Position numbers and translations under genes: made by a program. Shown here in pieces: positions 42,172-51,209 of a DNA stretch of 64,000 bases; positions within the stretch are counted from its first letter, which is position 1, and each line of letters starts with the position of its first letter. The notes under the pieces were generated by a model that had not been told where the DNA came from, did not search any database, and saw nothing but the letters and a program-made list of their open reading frames with translations. The stretch comes from Pseudactinotalea suaedae (GTDB taxonomy: Bacteria > Actinomycetota > Actinomycetes > Actinomycetales > Beutenbergiaceae): NCBI RefSeq assembly GCF_009733815.1, contig NZ_WNXY01000004.1, positions 1-64,000 of the forward strand. The letters are read 5' to 3'.

Positions 42172-42191
42172 GACTGACGTCAGCGGGCCGG

Positions 42192-42959
42192 TCACGAGGC
42201 GAGGACGGCGGTGACCGCGTCGGCGAGCGCTCCCTCGGCGCTCCAGTCGCCGGCGAGCCTGGTGCCGTCGAGCAGCAGCGTGGGGGTGACCTCGACGCCG
42301 TCGCGGACCGCCTGGTCGGTGGCGGCCACGAACCAGTCGTCGAAGAGCCTGTCGGTGAACTGGTCGGCGACCTGCTGGGGAGCACCGACCTGGAGCGCGA
42401 GGGCTTCCAGGTCGCGGTCGTTCAGCTGCTCGGCGCCGCCGGCGCGCATCTCGAAGGCGGCGTCGAGGAAGGCGACGAACGCCGTGGGGGCACGGTCGGC
42501 CACGACCACCGCAGCCTCGCCCGCGCGGGTCGACGCCCCGCCGAGGCCACCGTCGACCAGACCGACCGGGTGCAGCCACAACGCGATCGTGCCCTCGGCG
42601 TTGAGAGCCTGCAGCGCCTCCCCCTGCGCCTGCCCGAACGCCACCGACTCGGGCGACTGGACGTCGAGGTAGACGTCCAGCCGCGGGGCGTCACCGGCCA
42701 GGCCCGCTGTGCCGTCGGCGGCGACCGGGATGCCGCCCCGGGTGTCCGCACCCTGCGGTGTCCGCTCGACGTCGTCGAGGTAGGTGGCCTGCGAGCCCGT
42801 CCAGATGATGAAGGCGGCCGCGGCGACCGCGGCGACGAGCAGCACCACGCCGCCGATGATCAGCCCGCGGTTGCGGCGCTGCTGCCGCTGCAGGCGTTCG
42901 GCCTGCGTCCGCGCGGCCTCCCGTCGCGCCGCCGCGTTGAGGGTCCTGCGCCGAGACAT
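42192..42959 (-). CDS. Membrane-anchored DsbA-fold protein without active-site cysteines
   Basis: A 255-residue protein with a basic N-terminus, one membrane helix (LIIGGVVLLVAAVAAAAFII, about residues 33-52) and an extracellular thioredoxin/DsbA domain. It is clearly related to the protein encoded just upstream (42963): the shared strands are DVYLDV, the helical insert, and cis-Pro region VTPTLLLDG. The usual CPXC is replaced by SPES (residues 102-105), and the whole protein has no cysteine. It cannot act as a thiol oxidoreductase and is probably a chaperone-like or scaffold paralogue. It is the second gene of the pair, with only three bases between the upstream stop and its ATG. Confidence 0.85.
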   Translation of the reverse strand: MSRRRTLNAAARREAARTQAERLQRQQRRNRGLIIGGVVLLVAAVAAAAFIIWTGSQATYLDDVERTPQGADTRGGIPVAADGTAGLAGDAPRLDVYLDVQSPESVAFGQAQGEALQALNAEGTIALWLHPVGLVDGGLGGASTRAGEAAVVVADRAPTAFVAFLDAAFEMRAGGAEQLNDRDLEALALQVGAPQQVADQFTDRLFDDWFVAATDQAVRDGVEVTPTLLLDGTRLAGDWSAEGALADAVTAVLAS

Positions 42960-42962
42960 GCC

Positions 42963-43754
42963 TCAGGCGGCGTCCCGCACGGCCTGCAGCAGCGTGCCCG
43001 GCGTGCTCCAGTCGCCGGTCCAGCGGCTGCCGTCGAGGAAGGTCGTGGGCGTGCCGGTGACGCCGTCCTCGCGCGCCTGGTCGGACGCGACCGCGACCCA
43101 CTCGCTGTAGGTGCCGGCCGCGAACGTGTCGGCGACCTCCTGCGGCACGCCGACCTCGACAGCGATCGCGGCCATCTCCGCGTCGGAGAGGCCTTCCGTG
43201 CCCTCGGCGGGCTGGTTGTCGAACAGCGCCTCGAGGAAGTCGAGGGCGACCTCGGGGGCATCGGTGGAGACGGTCGCCAGGGCGTTCGCGGCGCGGGTCG
43301 AGTAGTTCGTCCCCATCGACTGCTGGTCGAGGTAGTTCAGCGGGTGGAACACCACCGTGGCCTCGCCCTCGGTCAGCATCGTGCGGATGTCGTCACGGTT
43401 GACCTCGTCGTAGCTGCCGCAGACCGGGCAGATGAAGTCGATGTAGACCTGCACCTCGGTGGCGTCCTCGGTCACCGTGCCGGCCTCGAGCGTGGAGCCG
43501 AAGGTGATGCCGCCGGAATCGGTCGACGCCGCCGGTCGCTCGCCCTCGAACTCGCTCAGCAGCGTGCGCTGGGACTCCTGCCAGATGAAGAAGCCCGCCA
43601 CGCCGATCAGCGCGACCACGAGCACCGACGCCACCGCGATGATCAGCCGGTTGCGGCGCTCGGTCGAGCGCTGCCGTGCGGCGAGCCGCTCCGCCTCCTT
43701 CCGCGCGGCCTCGCGGCGCTCGGCCTTGGACTGACGGGGCTCGTTCGCGGGCAT
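42963..43754 (-). CDS. Membrane-anchored DsbA-family thiol-disulfide oxidoreductase
   Basis: A 263-residue protein: basic cytoplasmic tail, membrane helix (LIIAVASVLVVALIGVAGFF, about residues 37-56), then a DsbA domain with the redox site DFICPVCGSYDE (Cys109 and Cys112) and cis-Pro loop TGTPTTFLDG. It should introduce or isomerise disulfides in exported proteins, like the actinobacterial membrane-tethered DsbA/MdbA proteins. ATG 43754 is used; GTG 43760 would add two residues. A cysteine-free paralogue follows immediately. No VKOR or DsbB partner is seen in the window. Confidence 0.9.
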   Translation of the reverse strand: MPANEPRQSKAERREAARKEAERLAARQRSTERRNRLIIAVASVLVVALIGVAGFFIWQESQRTLLSEFEGERPAASTDSGGITFGSTLEAGTVTEDATEVQVYIDFICPVCGSYDEVNRDDIRTMLTEGEATVVFHPLNYLDQQSMGTNYSTRAANALATVSTDAPEVALDFLEALFDNQPAEGTEGLSDAEMAAIAVEVGVPQEVADTFAAGTYSEWVAVASDQAREDGVTGTPTTFLDGSRWTGDWSTPGTLLQAVRDAA

Positions 43755-43853
43755 TCGCACTCGTCTCTGCTGCTGGTCGACGAGGACGTCGACGGCGATT
43801 GTTCTGATTCGTGGCTGCGCGGGAGCCGCGCCGGGCGCCCACCGGCGGGCAGT

Positions 43854-45527
43854 CTACGATCCGAAACTGGGGATCGGCGGCACCGGCAACGGGTCCCACA
43901 CCGGCACCGGGGAGCTGAGGAGGGCGGCGGAGATCGTCGCGGTCGCCACCGACAGCCCCACGACGATCCACACCCACGCGCTGCCGCGGCCGGGTGCCAC
44001 CAGCTCGAGAACCGCCCAGACGCCCTCGCGGGCTGTGGTGCTCGACGGCGTCCACCACGCCAGCATCGTCGTGGTCGCGACCACCACGAGCATCACGAAG
44101 GAGTCGACGCCCGAGGGGGCGAGCAGACCCCAGAGGATGCCGCCACCCAGCACCCCGACGACGGCACCGGGCACGAGCAGCAGCAGGGCGATCAGCGCGT
44201 GCACCGGGCTGGCCAGCGAGGTGACCGCGACGTCGGAGCGGCGCGGCCCGTGCCGCAGCCGCCGGTTGCGCAACGCCTTCGCCGAGGCACCGACCGCGCC
44301 GACGACGACCATGACGGCACCGAACGCGAGCAGCGTCAGCCCCGGCCAGAGCATCCCCGCACCGATGACAGCCAGCCACCACGCCAGCGTGATCCCGGGC
44401 CGCGAGCGCGCGGGGGTCGCCCACGCGGGCCACTCCTCGACCGGGCCCGGCTGCTGGCCGTGCTGGTGGTCGGGCTGCAGCTGCTGGTGCTGCGGCGGAG
44501 CGGGAAGCGGCTGCCGCGCCGCGACCTGCGCGACCGGCTCGCCCCATCCGTGCTGCACCGGCGGCGCCTGCGTCGGCGGCTCGGCCGGGGCGGGTGCCGC
44601 CCAGGGGTCCGCGACCACGGCGGTGGCCTCGCCCGGCGCGTAGCTGGGAGGCATCGTCGTTCCCGGTGGCAGCACGTCCGCCGCCACGAGCTGCGTGACC
44701 TCGCGCCCCGCGGCGTGGTCGTCGAGCGCCGTCAGCACCGATCGCGGGCTCAGCCGCAGCGCCGGGTCGGGGTGCAGCGCGCGCCGCAGCACCTGCCCCA
44801 CCCGGGGCGACAATCCCTCCACGTCGGCCCGGCCCGTCTCGACCCGGGCGAGCACGGCCGCCAGCGGGCCGGTGCCGAACGGCGGCCGCCCGGTCGCCGA
44901 GAACACCAGCACGGCGGCCCAGCCCCACCAGTCGCCGTCCTTGTCAGGGATGCCGCCGGCCAGCACCTGCGGGTCGACGTACCCGGGCGTCCCGGTGACC
45001 AGGCCGGTCTGGGTGAGCCGGGCGTCGTCGGCCAGCTGGGAGATCCCGAAGTCGATGACCACGGGGCCGTCGTCCGTGAGCATGACGTTGCCGGGCTTCA
45101 TGTCGCGGTGCACCACCCCCGTCGCGTGGATCTCCTCCAGCGCGGTGGCCAGCCCGTGCGCGAGATCGCCGAGCTCCTCGGCGTCGAGCGGCCCGTGCTG
45201 GCGCACCGAGTGGTCCAGCGACTCGCCGTCGATCAGCTCGGTGACGACGAACGCCTCGTCGGCGTCGGCCTCGGCGTCGAGCACGCGGGCCACGTGGGCA
45301 CCACGCACCCGGTGCAGGGTCGCCACCTCGCGGCGCAACCGCTCCCGGGCCGCGTCGTCGGTGCTGAACGCCGGGTGCAGCAGCTTGAGCGCGACCTGCC
45401 GGCCATCGGCGTCGATCGCCTCGTAGACGGTTCCCATGCCGCCGGAGCCGAGAACGCGCACGAGCTCGTAACCACCCACCGAGCGCCGTGCGGGCGCCGG
45501 GGCGGTGCGGTGCTCGGACCCCTCCAC
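43854..45527 (-). CDS. Membrane Ser/Thr protein kinase (PknB-like)
   Basis: A 557-residue kinase. The N-terminal catalytic domain (about residues 20-270) has the Gly loop VLGSGGMGTVYEA, the VALK lysine, HRDMKPGN with catalytic Asp, and the DFG motif in IDFGISQLAD. A Pro/Gln-rich juxtamembrane linker (about 300-370) leads to about four hydrophobic segments (for example AVIGAGMLWPGLTLLAFGAV and LIALLLLVPGAVVGVLGGGI). There is no PASTA domain, so the sensed signal is unknown. The start GTG 45527 is favoured by TAACTT seven bases upstream; TTG 45536 is possible. It is divergent from otsA by 77 bp. Confidence 0.9.
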   Translation of the reverse strand: MEGSEHRTAPAPARRSVGGYELVRVLGSGGMGTVYEAIDADGRQVALKLLHPAFSTDDAARERLRREVATLHRVRGAHVARVLDAEADADEAFVVTELIDGESLDHSVRQHGPLDAEELGDLAHGLATALEEIHATGVVHRDMKPGNVMLTDDGPVVIDFGISQLADDARLTQTGLVTGTPGYVDPQVLAGGIPDKDGDWWGWAAVLVFSATGRPPFGTGPLAAVLARVETGRADVEGLSPRVGQVLRRALHPDPALRLSPRSVLTALDDHAAGREVTQLVAADVLPPGTTMPPSYAPGEATAVVADPWAAPAPAEPPTQAPPVQHGWGEPVAQVAARQPLPAPPQHQQLQPDHQHGQQPGPVEEWPAWATPARSRPGITLAWWLAVIGAGMLWPGLTLLAFGAVMVVVGAVGASAKALRNRRLRHGPRRSDVAVTSLASPVHALIALLLLVPGAVVGVLGGGILWGLLAPSGVDSFVMLVVVATTTMLAWWTPSSTTAREGVWAVLELVAPGRGSAWVWIVVGLSVATATISAALLSSPVPVWDPLPVPPIPSFGS

Positions 45528-45534
45528 ACCAGGC

Positions 45535-45540
45535 AAGTTA
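45535..45540 (-). promoter_or_regulatory. -10 box for Ser/Thr kinase
   Basis: On the minus strand TAACTT is followed by seven bases and GTG 45527. The leaderless arrangement supports this start. It lies in the same 77-bp gap as the otsA promoter, back to back. Confidence 0.4.
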
Positions 45541-45591
45541 CGCCACCATCGCCGGCTGGCCGCCGTCGACGGGCAGGTGTGCTCACTTCGT

Positions 45592-45597
45592 TACCCT
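45592..45597 (+). promoter_or_regulatory. -10 box for otsA
   Basis: TACCCT is followed by seven bases and ATG 45605, with no Shine-Dalgarno between. Leaderless start. Confidence 0.4.
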
Positions 45598-45604
45598 GAC
45601 CACC

Positions 45605-47020
45605 ATGGCCCCCGACCGTGATCTTGTCGTCGTTGCCAACCGTCTCCCGGTCGAGGAGACCACGAACGAGAACGGTGAGACCGGTTGGTCCCGGGCACCC
45701 GGCGGTCTGGTGACCGCGCTCGCGCCGATCATGCAGAAGAACAACGGCGTCTGGGTGGGCTGGCCGGGCAAGGCGGGGCTCGACCTCGACCCGTTCACCT
45801 CCGAGGGCATCGACATGCACCCGGTGAGGCTGAGCAAGCAGGACATCAAGCGCTACTACGAGGGCTTCTCCAACGCCACGATCTGGCCGCTGTACCACGA
45901 CGTCATCGTCGACCCCGAGTACCACCGGGACTGGTGGACCAGCTACGTCGAGGTCAACTCGCGCTTCGCCGAGGCCACCGCCGAGGCCGCCCCCCGCGAC
46001 GCGCTGGTGTGGGTCCAGGACTACCAGCTGCAGCTCGTGCCGCGCATGCTGCGCCAGCTCCGCCCCGACCTGCGCATCGGCTACTTCCACCACATCCCGT
46101 TCCCACCGGTCGAGCTGCTGGGCCAGCTCCCGTGGCGGTCCGAGGTGGTCAACGGGCTCCTCGGCGCCGACCTCGTCGGGTTCCAGCGCAGCGGCGACGC
46201 CGCGAACTTCCTCCGCGCCGTGCGCCGGTTCACCGAGTTCAGCACGCGCGGCTCTGTCGCCACGATCAAGCGACGCAGCCTCCCGGACCGCTACGTGCGC
46301 GCCGAGACGTTCCCGATCTCGATCGACAGCGCCGCCTTCAGCGCGCTCGCCTCCTCGCCGGAGGTGACGGAGCGGGCGCTGCAGCTGCGCGCCGAGCTCG
46401 GCTCGCCCGACGTGCTGCTGCTGGGTGTCGACCGCCTCGACTACACCAAGGGCATCCGCCACCGCATCAAGGCCTACGGCGAGCTGCTCGCCGACGGTCG
46501 GCTGCGCGCCCCGAGCACCACGTTCGTGCAGGTGGCCAGCCCCAGCCGCGAGGACGTCGAGGAGTACGCCGAGCTCCGCCGCCAGGTCGAGGTGAGAGTG
46601 GGCCGGATCAACGGCGACTACTCCGCGCTGGGCCGCCCCGCCATCCACTACCTGCACCACTCCTACCCCGCGGAGGAGATGGCCGCGATGTACCGCGCGG
46701 CCGACGTGATGCTCGTGACGGCGCTGCGTGACGGCATGAACCTCGTCGCCAAGGAGTACGTGGCGGCCCGGTCCGATCTCGACGGCGTCCTCATCCTCTC
46801 CGAGTTCGCCGGCGCCGCCGACGAGCTCAACCAGGCGCTGCTGGTCAACCCTCACGACATCGAGGGCCTCAAGCGCACGATCCTCACGGCGATCGACATG
46901 CCGCACACCGAGCGCCGGCGCCGGATGCGGGCGCTGCGCCGCAAGGTGCTGGACAACGACGTCGACCGCTGGGCGCAACGATTCCTTGCCGTCCTCGCCG
47001 GCGAGAGCACCCAGGGGTGA
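45605..47020 (+). CDS. otsA: Trehalose-6-phosphate synthase OtsA
   Basis: A 471-residue GT20 glycosyltransferase that joins UDP- or GDP-glucose to glucose-6-phosphate. Family features are [10 protein letters not shown] at the start, [30 protein letters not shown] and [14 protein letters not shown] longer open frame upstream belongs to the kinase antisense strand and is ignored. The next gene, otsB, overlaps or abuts its stop, giving the two-enzyme trehalose pathway for osmotic, desiccation and cold stress. Confidence 0.96.
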   Translation: MAPDRDLVVVANRLPVEETTNENGETGWSRAPGGLVTALAPIMQKNNGVWVGWPGKAGLDLDPFTSEGIDMHPVRLSKQDIKRYYEGFSNATIWPLYHDVIVDPEYHRDWWTSYVEVNSRFAEATAEAAPRDALVWVQDYQLQLVPRMLRQLRPDLRIGYFHHIPFPPVELLGQLPWRSEVVNGLLGADLVGFQRSGDAANFLRAVRRFTEFSTRGSVATIKRRSLPDRYVRAETFPISIDSAAFSALASSPEVTERALQLRAELGSPDVLLLGVDRLDYTKGIRHRIKAYGELLADGRLRAPSTTFVQVASPSREDVEEYAELRRQVEVRVGRINGDYSALGRPAIHYLHHSYPAEEMAAMYRAADVMLVTALRDGMNLVAKEYVAARSDLDGVLILSEFAGAADELNQALLVNPHDIEGLKRTILTAIDMPHTERRRRMRALRRKVLDNDVDRWAQRFLAVLAGESTQG

Positions 47021-47025
47021 GCGAG

Positions 47026-47829
47026 ATGAGCATCGATCCCGAGCTCGACGCGGCGCTGACCAGGTTCGCGGCCGCTCCGGCCCGCGTGATCGCCCTGGAC
47101 TTCGACGGCGTCCTCGCCCCGATCGTGCCCCGCCCGGAGGATGCGGCACCGCTGCCCGAGGTGCGCGCCGCCCTCGAGCGCCTGGCGCAGGATCCTGCCG
47201 TGCACCTCGGGCTGGTGTCCGGCCGCGCGCTGGGCGACCCGGCGCTGCGGCGTGCTGCGCCGCCGTCGACGGCGATCATCGGCTCCCACGGAGCCGAGCC
47301 GGGCTTCGTGCAGGACGACGGCCACCTCGCCGCCGGGCCTCCGGTGCTGCAGGAGGACCAGCGGGCGCTGCTGCAGCGCCTGCGCGAGCGCGCGGAGGAG
47401 CTCTGCGCTCCCGTCTCCGGGAGCTGGGTCGAGGAGAAGCCGACGGCGGTCGTCGTGCACACCCGCCCGGTCCCCGACGACGACGACGCCGCGGCGCTCG
47501 AGCGGGCCGCGCTGGAGGAGCTCGGCGCGCTCTCCGGCGTCCGCGCGATCGCCGGCAAGCGGGTCGTGGAGCTGAGCGTGGCCCACGCGACCAAGGGCGA
47601 CGCCGTGACGCTGCTGCGCACCGGTTTCCCCACGCGCGAGCTCGCCGACGACACCCCGGTGATGTACATCGGCGACGACGTCACCGACGAGGACGCGCTC
47701 GGCTCGCTGGGCCCTGCCGACATCGGCATCAAGGTCGGCGACGGCGAGACGACGGCGACGTACCGGGTCCCGGACCCGGTCGCCGTCGGCCAGATCCTGG
47801 CCCGTCTGGCCGATCTGCGGGGTGTGTGA
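47026..47829 (+). CDS. otsB: Trehalose-phosphatase OtsB
   Basis: A 267-residue HAD-superfamily phosphatase with the nucleophile motif ALDFDGVLAPIV (residues about 22-33), GLVSGRALGD, GSHGAEPG, and the C-terminal VMYIGDDVTDEDA. It dephosphorylates trehalose-6-phosphate made by OtsA. ATG 47026 is used because GGGGTGAG precedes it at a fitting distance; GTG 47017, overlapping the otsA stop, is an alternative that adds three residues. The operon appears to be otsA-otsB only. Confidence 0.94.
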   Translation: MSIDPELDAALTRFAAAPARVIALDFDGVLAPIVPRPEDAAPLPEVRAALERLAQDPAVHLGLVSGRALGDPALRRAAPPSTAIIGSHGAEPGFVQDDGHLAAGPPVLQEDQRALLQRLRERAEELCAPVSGSWVEEKPTAVVVHTRPVPDDDDAAALERAALEELGALSGVRAIAGKRVVELSVAHATKGDAVTLLRTGFPTRELADDTPVMYIGDDVTDEDALGSLGPADIGIKVGDGETTATYRVPDPVAVGQILARLADLRGV

Positions 47830-47890
47830 CCAGCGTCACCCAACGGGCTCCGAGTGTGCAACACTGTGGGCGGCTCGCATGCTGCGGGTC

Positions 47891-47910
47891 GTGTCAGATC
47901 GCTCTGACAC
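47891..47910 (+). promoter_or_regulatory. Leader hairpin/operator candidate before the sugar ABC ATPase
   Basis: GTGTCAGA (47891-47898) and TCTGACAC (47903-47910) form a perfect 8-bp stem around TCGC, 51 bp before ATG 47962 and upstream of GGAGGG. It lacks a T-run, so it is not an obvious terminator and may be a protein-binding operator or a 5'-leader stem. Confidence 0.35.
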
Positions 47911-47961
47911 CTTCACGACGGATCGTCCGGCACGTACCTGCCGGTGGAGGGAAGTAACACC

Positions 47962-49086
47962 ATGGCTTCAGTCACGTTTGACCACGCCACGCGGGTCTAC
48001 CCGGGCTCTGAGACCCCGGCGGTCGACGCGCTCAACCTCGAGGTCGCCGACGGCGAGTTCCTCGTTCTCGTCGGCCCGTCCGGTTGCGGCAAGTCGACCT
48101 CGCTGCGCATGCTCGCAGGCCTGGAGGACGTCAACTCCGGTCGCATCCTCATCGGTGACCGCGACGTCACCGACGTGCAGCCCAAGGACCGGGACATCGC
48201 GATGGTGTTCCAGAACTACGCGCTGTACCCGCACATGTCGGTCGCCGACAACATGGGCTTCGCCCTGAAGATCGCGGGCACCCCGAAGGCCGAGATCCGC
48301 CAGCGCGTCGAAGAGGCCGCGAAGATCCTCGACCTGTCCCAGTACCTCGACCGCAAGCCGAAGGCGCTCTCCGGTGGTCAGCGTCAGCGTGTGGCCATGG
48401 GTCGCGCGATCGTGCGTTCGCCCCAGGTGTTCCTCATGGACGAGCCGCTGTCGAACCTCGACGCCAAGCTCCGCGTCCAGACGCGCACCCAGATCGCCTC
48501 GCTGCAGCGCCGCCTCGGCGTCACCACCGTCTACGTCACGCACGACCAGACGGAGGCGCTGACCATGGGTGACCGGATCGCGGTCCTCAAGGACGGTCTG
48601 CTCCAGCAGGTCGGCACCCCGCGCGAGATGTACGACACCCCGAAGAACATCTTCGTCGCGGGCTTCATCGGCTCCCCGGCCATGAACCTCGGGCAGTTCA
48701 AGGTCGCCGACGGCAAGGCCAACCTCGCCGAGACGCACATCCCGCTGACGCGGGAGGTGCTCGATTCGCTCACCGCCGAGGACAACAACGAGATCACGCT
48801 GGGCTTCCGCCCGGAGTCGCTCGACACCACCACCGAGGGTGATGTCGGCGCGTTCCCCGTGACCGTCGACCTCGTCGAGGAGCTCGGCTCCGACGCGTTC
48901 GTCTACGGCCAGCTCGCCAACAAGGAGGCCGCTCAGGCCATCACCTCCGGTGCGGGCGAGTCGCAGATGATCGTCCGTGTCGACCCCCGCCGTCCTCCCC
49001 TCAAGGGCGACACGGTGTGGGTGAAGATCCGCGAGGGCGAGCAGCACCACTTCTCCCCGGCGACCGGTCTTCGTCTCCCGAGCTGA
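47962..49086 (+). CDS. ugpC: Sugar ABC transporter ATP-binding protein (UgpC/MsmK/MalK type)
   Basis: A 374-residue ABC ATPase. Walker A is GPSGCGKST (about residues 38-46), the signature LSGGQRQRVAMGRAIVR, Walker B FLMDEPLSNLDAK, and the C-terminal OB/TOBE regulatory domain ends in PATGLRLPS. GGAGGG with a nine-base spacer fixes ATG 47962. There are no permease or binding-protein genes beside it; in actinobacteria such an isolated MsmK/MalK-like ATPase energises several sugar importers. It is therefore the likely partner of the permeases at 7281-9088. The trehalose genes just upstream might only be neighbours. A strong terminator follows at 49109. Confidence 0.93.
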   Translation: MASVTFDHATRVYPGSETPAVDALNLEVADGEFLVLVGPSGCGKSTSLRMLAGLEDVNSGRILIGDRDVTDVQPKDRDIAMVFQNYALYPHMSVADNMGFALKIAGTPKAEIRQRVEEAAKILDLSQYLDRKPKALSGGQRQRVAMGRAIVRSPQVFLMDEPLSNLDAKLRVQTRTQIASLQRRLGVTTVYVTHDQTEALTMGDRIAVLKDGLLQQVGTPREMYDTPKNIFVAGFIGSPAMNLGQFKVADGKANLAETHIPLTREVLDSLTAEDNNEITLGFRPESLDTTTEGDVGAFPVTVDLVEELGSDAFVYGQLANKEAAQAITSGAGESQMIVRVDPRRPPLKGDTVWVKIREGEQHHFSPATGLRLPS

Positions 49087-49108
49087 GACCGCATCGCTTG
49101 ACACGCTG

Positions 49109-49136
49109 AAGGGGCGGACCTCACGGTCCGCCCCTT
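49109..49136 (+). terminator. Rho-independent-type terminator after ugpC
   Basis: A perfect 12-bp stem pairs AAGGGGCGGACC (49109-49120) with GGTCCGCCCCTT (49125-49136) around the loop TCAC, 23 bp after the stop codon and followed by CTTCTTCG. It is the clearest classical terminator in the window. Confidence 0.88.
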
Positions 49137-49230
49137 CTTCGTGCGCAGAACGCTCACGACTCGTGTGACCTCTCGTACATCGGTCACCCGGGGGTAGGCC
49201 CGCGACCCGAGTCCCTGACAGACTGAACCC

Positions 49231-50502
49231 ATGCCGGCAGCGCTCCAGATCACCGCAGCCTCGCCTGACCCGGCGCTGCTCGACCTGCCGTGGCACATCC
49301 CGCTCGAGGACTGGCCCGAGGACCTGCTCGCGGCGCTCCCCCGCGGCATCTCCCGCCACGTGGTCCGGTTCGTCCGGTTGTCCGGGCGGGTGATCGCGAT
49401 CAAGGAGATCGGCGAGTCGGTCGCCTACCGCGAGTACGCGCTGCTGCGCGACCTCGACCGCCTCGACGTCCCCTCGGTCGTGCCGGTCGGCGTGATCACC
49501 GGGCGCCGGGCCCCCGACGGCGAGCCGCTCGACTCGGTGCTGATCACCAAGCACCTGCGATTCTCGCTGCCCTATCGCGCCCTGTTCTCCCGTCACCTGG
49601 CTCCCGACATGGCCACCCGCCTGATCGACGCGCTCGCGGTGCTGCTCGTCCGGCTGCACCTGACCGGCTTCTACTGGGGCGACGTGTCGTTGTCGAACAC
49701 GCTGTTCCGGCGAGACGCCGGCGAGTTCTCCGCCTACCTCGTGGACGCCGAGACCGGTGACATGCACCCGCAGCTGACCCGCGGCCAGCGCGAGTACGAC
49801 CTCGAGATCGCCCGTGTGAACATCATCGGCGAGCTGATGGACCTCGAGGCCGGCGGGCTGCTCCGGGACGTCGACGACACCGTGCTGGTCGGCGAGATGC
49901 TCGTGCAGCGGTACAACGAGCTCTGGGCCGAGCTCACCGAGGCCGAGGAGTTCTCCAGCGCCGACCGGTGGCGCGTCTCGGCCCGGATCCAGCGGCTGAA
50001 CCAGCTCGGCTACGACGTGGGCGAGCTGCAGATGACCACCGACATCGACGGCACCACGGTGCAGATCCAGCCCAAGGTCGTCGACGCGGGGCACCACCAC
50101 CGGCGGCTGATGCGCCTCACCGGACTGGACGTGCAGGAGAACCAGGCACGGCGCCTCCTCAACGACATGGACACCTACCGGGTCGCCACCGACCAGCTCG
50201 GTGAGGACGAGGAGCTCGTCGCGCACGAGTGGCTCAGCGAGATCTTCGAGCCGGCGATCGCCGCGATCCCCCGGAACCTGCGGCGCAAGCTCGAGCCCGC
50301 CGAGGCCTTCCACGAGATCCTCGAGCACCGCTGGTACCTCGCCGAGAAGGCCGGTCACGACGTCTCGACGCAGGAGGCGGTGGCCTCCTACGTCTCCAGC
50401 GTGCTGCCCAACCGGCCCGACGAGGAGGCCATCCTGGGGCTGGACACCGCGACGCTGCGCGCGATCTCGGACACCGACACCGAGATCGGCGTGCAGCGCT
50501 AG
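49231..50502 (+). CDS. DUF4032 protein with LPS-kinase-like N-terminal domain
   Basis: A 423-residue cytoplasmic protein. The first half resembles a lipopolysaccharide-kinase/aminoglycoside-phosphotransferase fold: VIAIKEIGESVAYREYALL with a possible ATP-binding lysine, then LHLTGFYWGDVSLSNTLF and AYLVDAETGD in positions of the catalytic and metal-binding loops. The second half is the DUF4032 domain (TTVQIQPKVVDAGHHHRRLM; EILEHRWYLAEKAG). Biochemical function is unknown. CAGACT lies six bases before ATG 49231, fitting a leaderless start. It ends with a four-base overlap with the convergent glyoxalase-like gene. Confidence 0.88.
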   Translation: MPAALQITAASPDPALLDLPWHIPLEDWPEDLLAALPRGISRHVVRFVRLSGRVIAIKEIGESVAYREYALLRDLDRLDVPSVVPVGVITGRRAPDGEPLDSVLITKHLRFSLPYRALFSRHLAPDMATRLIDALAVLLVRLHLTGFYWGDVSLSNTLFRRDAGEFSAYLVDAETGDMHPQLTRGQREYDLEIARVNIIGELMDLEAGGLLRDVDDTVLVGEMLVQRYNELWAELTEAEEFSSADRWRVSARIQRLNQLGYDVGELQMTTDIDGTTVQIQPKVVDAGHHHRRLMRLTGLDVQENQARRLLNDMDTYRVATDQLGEDEELVAHEWLSEIFEPAIAAIPRNLRRKLEPAEAFHEILEHRWYLAEKAGHDVSTQEAVASYVSSVLPNRPDEEAILGLDTATLRAISDTDTEIGVQR

Positions 50503-51047
50503 CCGGTTCGGTTCGACTTCGGCTGCAGGAAGATCAGCCGGTTGCCGGCGGGGTCGCCGACCGTGACGGTCAGGCCCCAGTCCTGCTCCTCGAGACCGGG
50601 GCGTGCATAGCGGTACTCCCGAGCGACCAGCTCCCGCTGCAGCGCGGCGGCGTCAGCCACGTGGATGATCACCGCGCTCCCGGGGGTCGCGTCGCCGTGG
50701 TGCTCGGACAGGTGCAGCCGCACGCCGTCCCGCTCGACCTCCACGTACAGCGGCAGCTGCTCCTCGAACCGGTGCTCCCAGCTGATCGTGAAGCCGAGGA
50801 ACGAGACGTAGAACTCGAACGTGCGCTCGGTGTCGAACATCCGCAGGATCGGGATCGCGCCCGGTCGCGGCGACCGCTCGACGGCGGCGCGGTGCGGCGC
50901 GTCGAGCGCCGCCATCGTGTTCCAGTCCTTGTGCCCGTGCTGATGCGCGACCAGCTCGAGCGCCTGACTGTGCGTCAGCTCGAGCCCGCGTTCGGCCAGC
51001 TCGGCACGCAGCCGCTTGGCCATCGACCTCGGATCGATGTCGGTCAT
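50499..51047 (-). CDS. Glyoxalase/bleomycin-resistance superfamily protein
   Basis: A 182-residue protein in two parts: a helical N-terminal region (residues 1-55, MAKRLRAELAERGLELTHSQ, ending HGHKDWNTMAAL), and a VOC/glyoxalase-like domain (ILRMFDTERTFEFYVSFLGF; DGVRLHLSEHHGD; NRLIFLQPK). The N-terminal extension is shared by several actinobacterial glyoxalase-superfamily proteins described as bleomycin-resistance-like. The ligand is unknown. Convergent with the DUF4032 gene. Confidence 0.82.
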   Translation of the reverse strand: MTDIDPRSMAKRLRAELAERGLELTHSQALELVAHQHGHKDWNTMAALDAPHRAAVERSPRPGAIPILRMFDTERTFEFYVSFLGFTISWEHRFEEQLPLYVEVERDGVRLHLSEHHGDATPGSAVIIHVADAAALQRELVAREYRYARPGLEEQDWGLTVTVGDPAGNRLIFLQPKSNRTG

Positions 51048-51209
51048 GACTCACCCTTCGGCGGTCCCGTGTGCCGGTGCCTGCGTTGCCGACCGGGCCG
51101 CCCGAGAAGGCAGTCATGGTCGAGAGATGTCGTGCTCCGGTGTTCACCGTGGCGCTGGCCAGCAGGCGGCCGGCCACCGGGGGCCGTGCCGTCAGTCTAG
51201 GGCGCGGGG

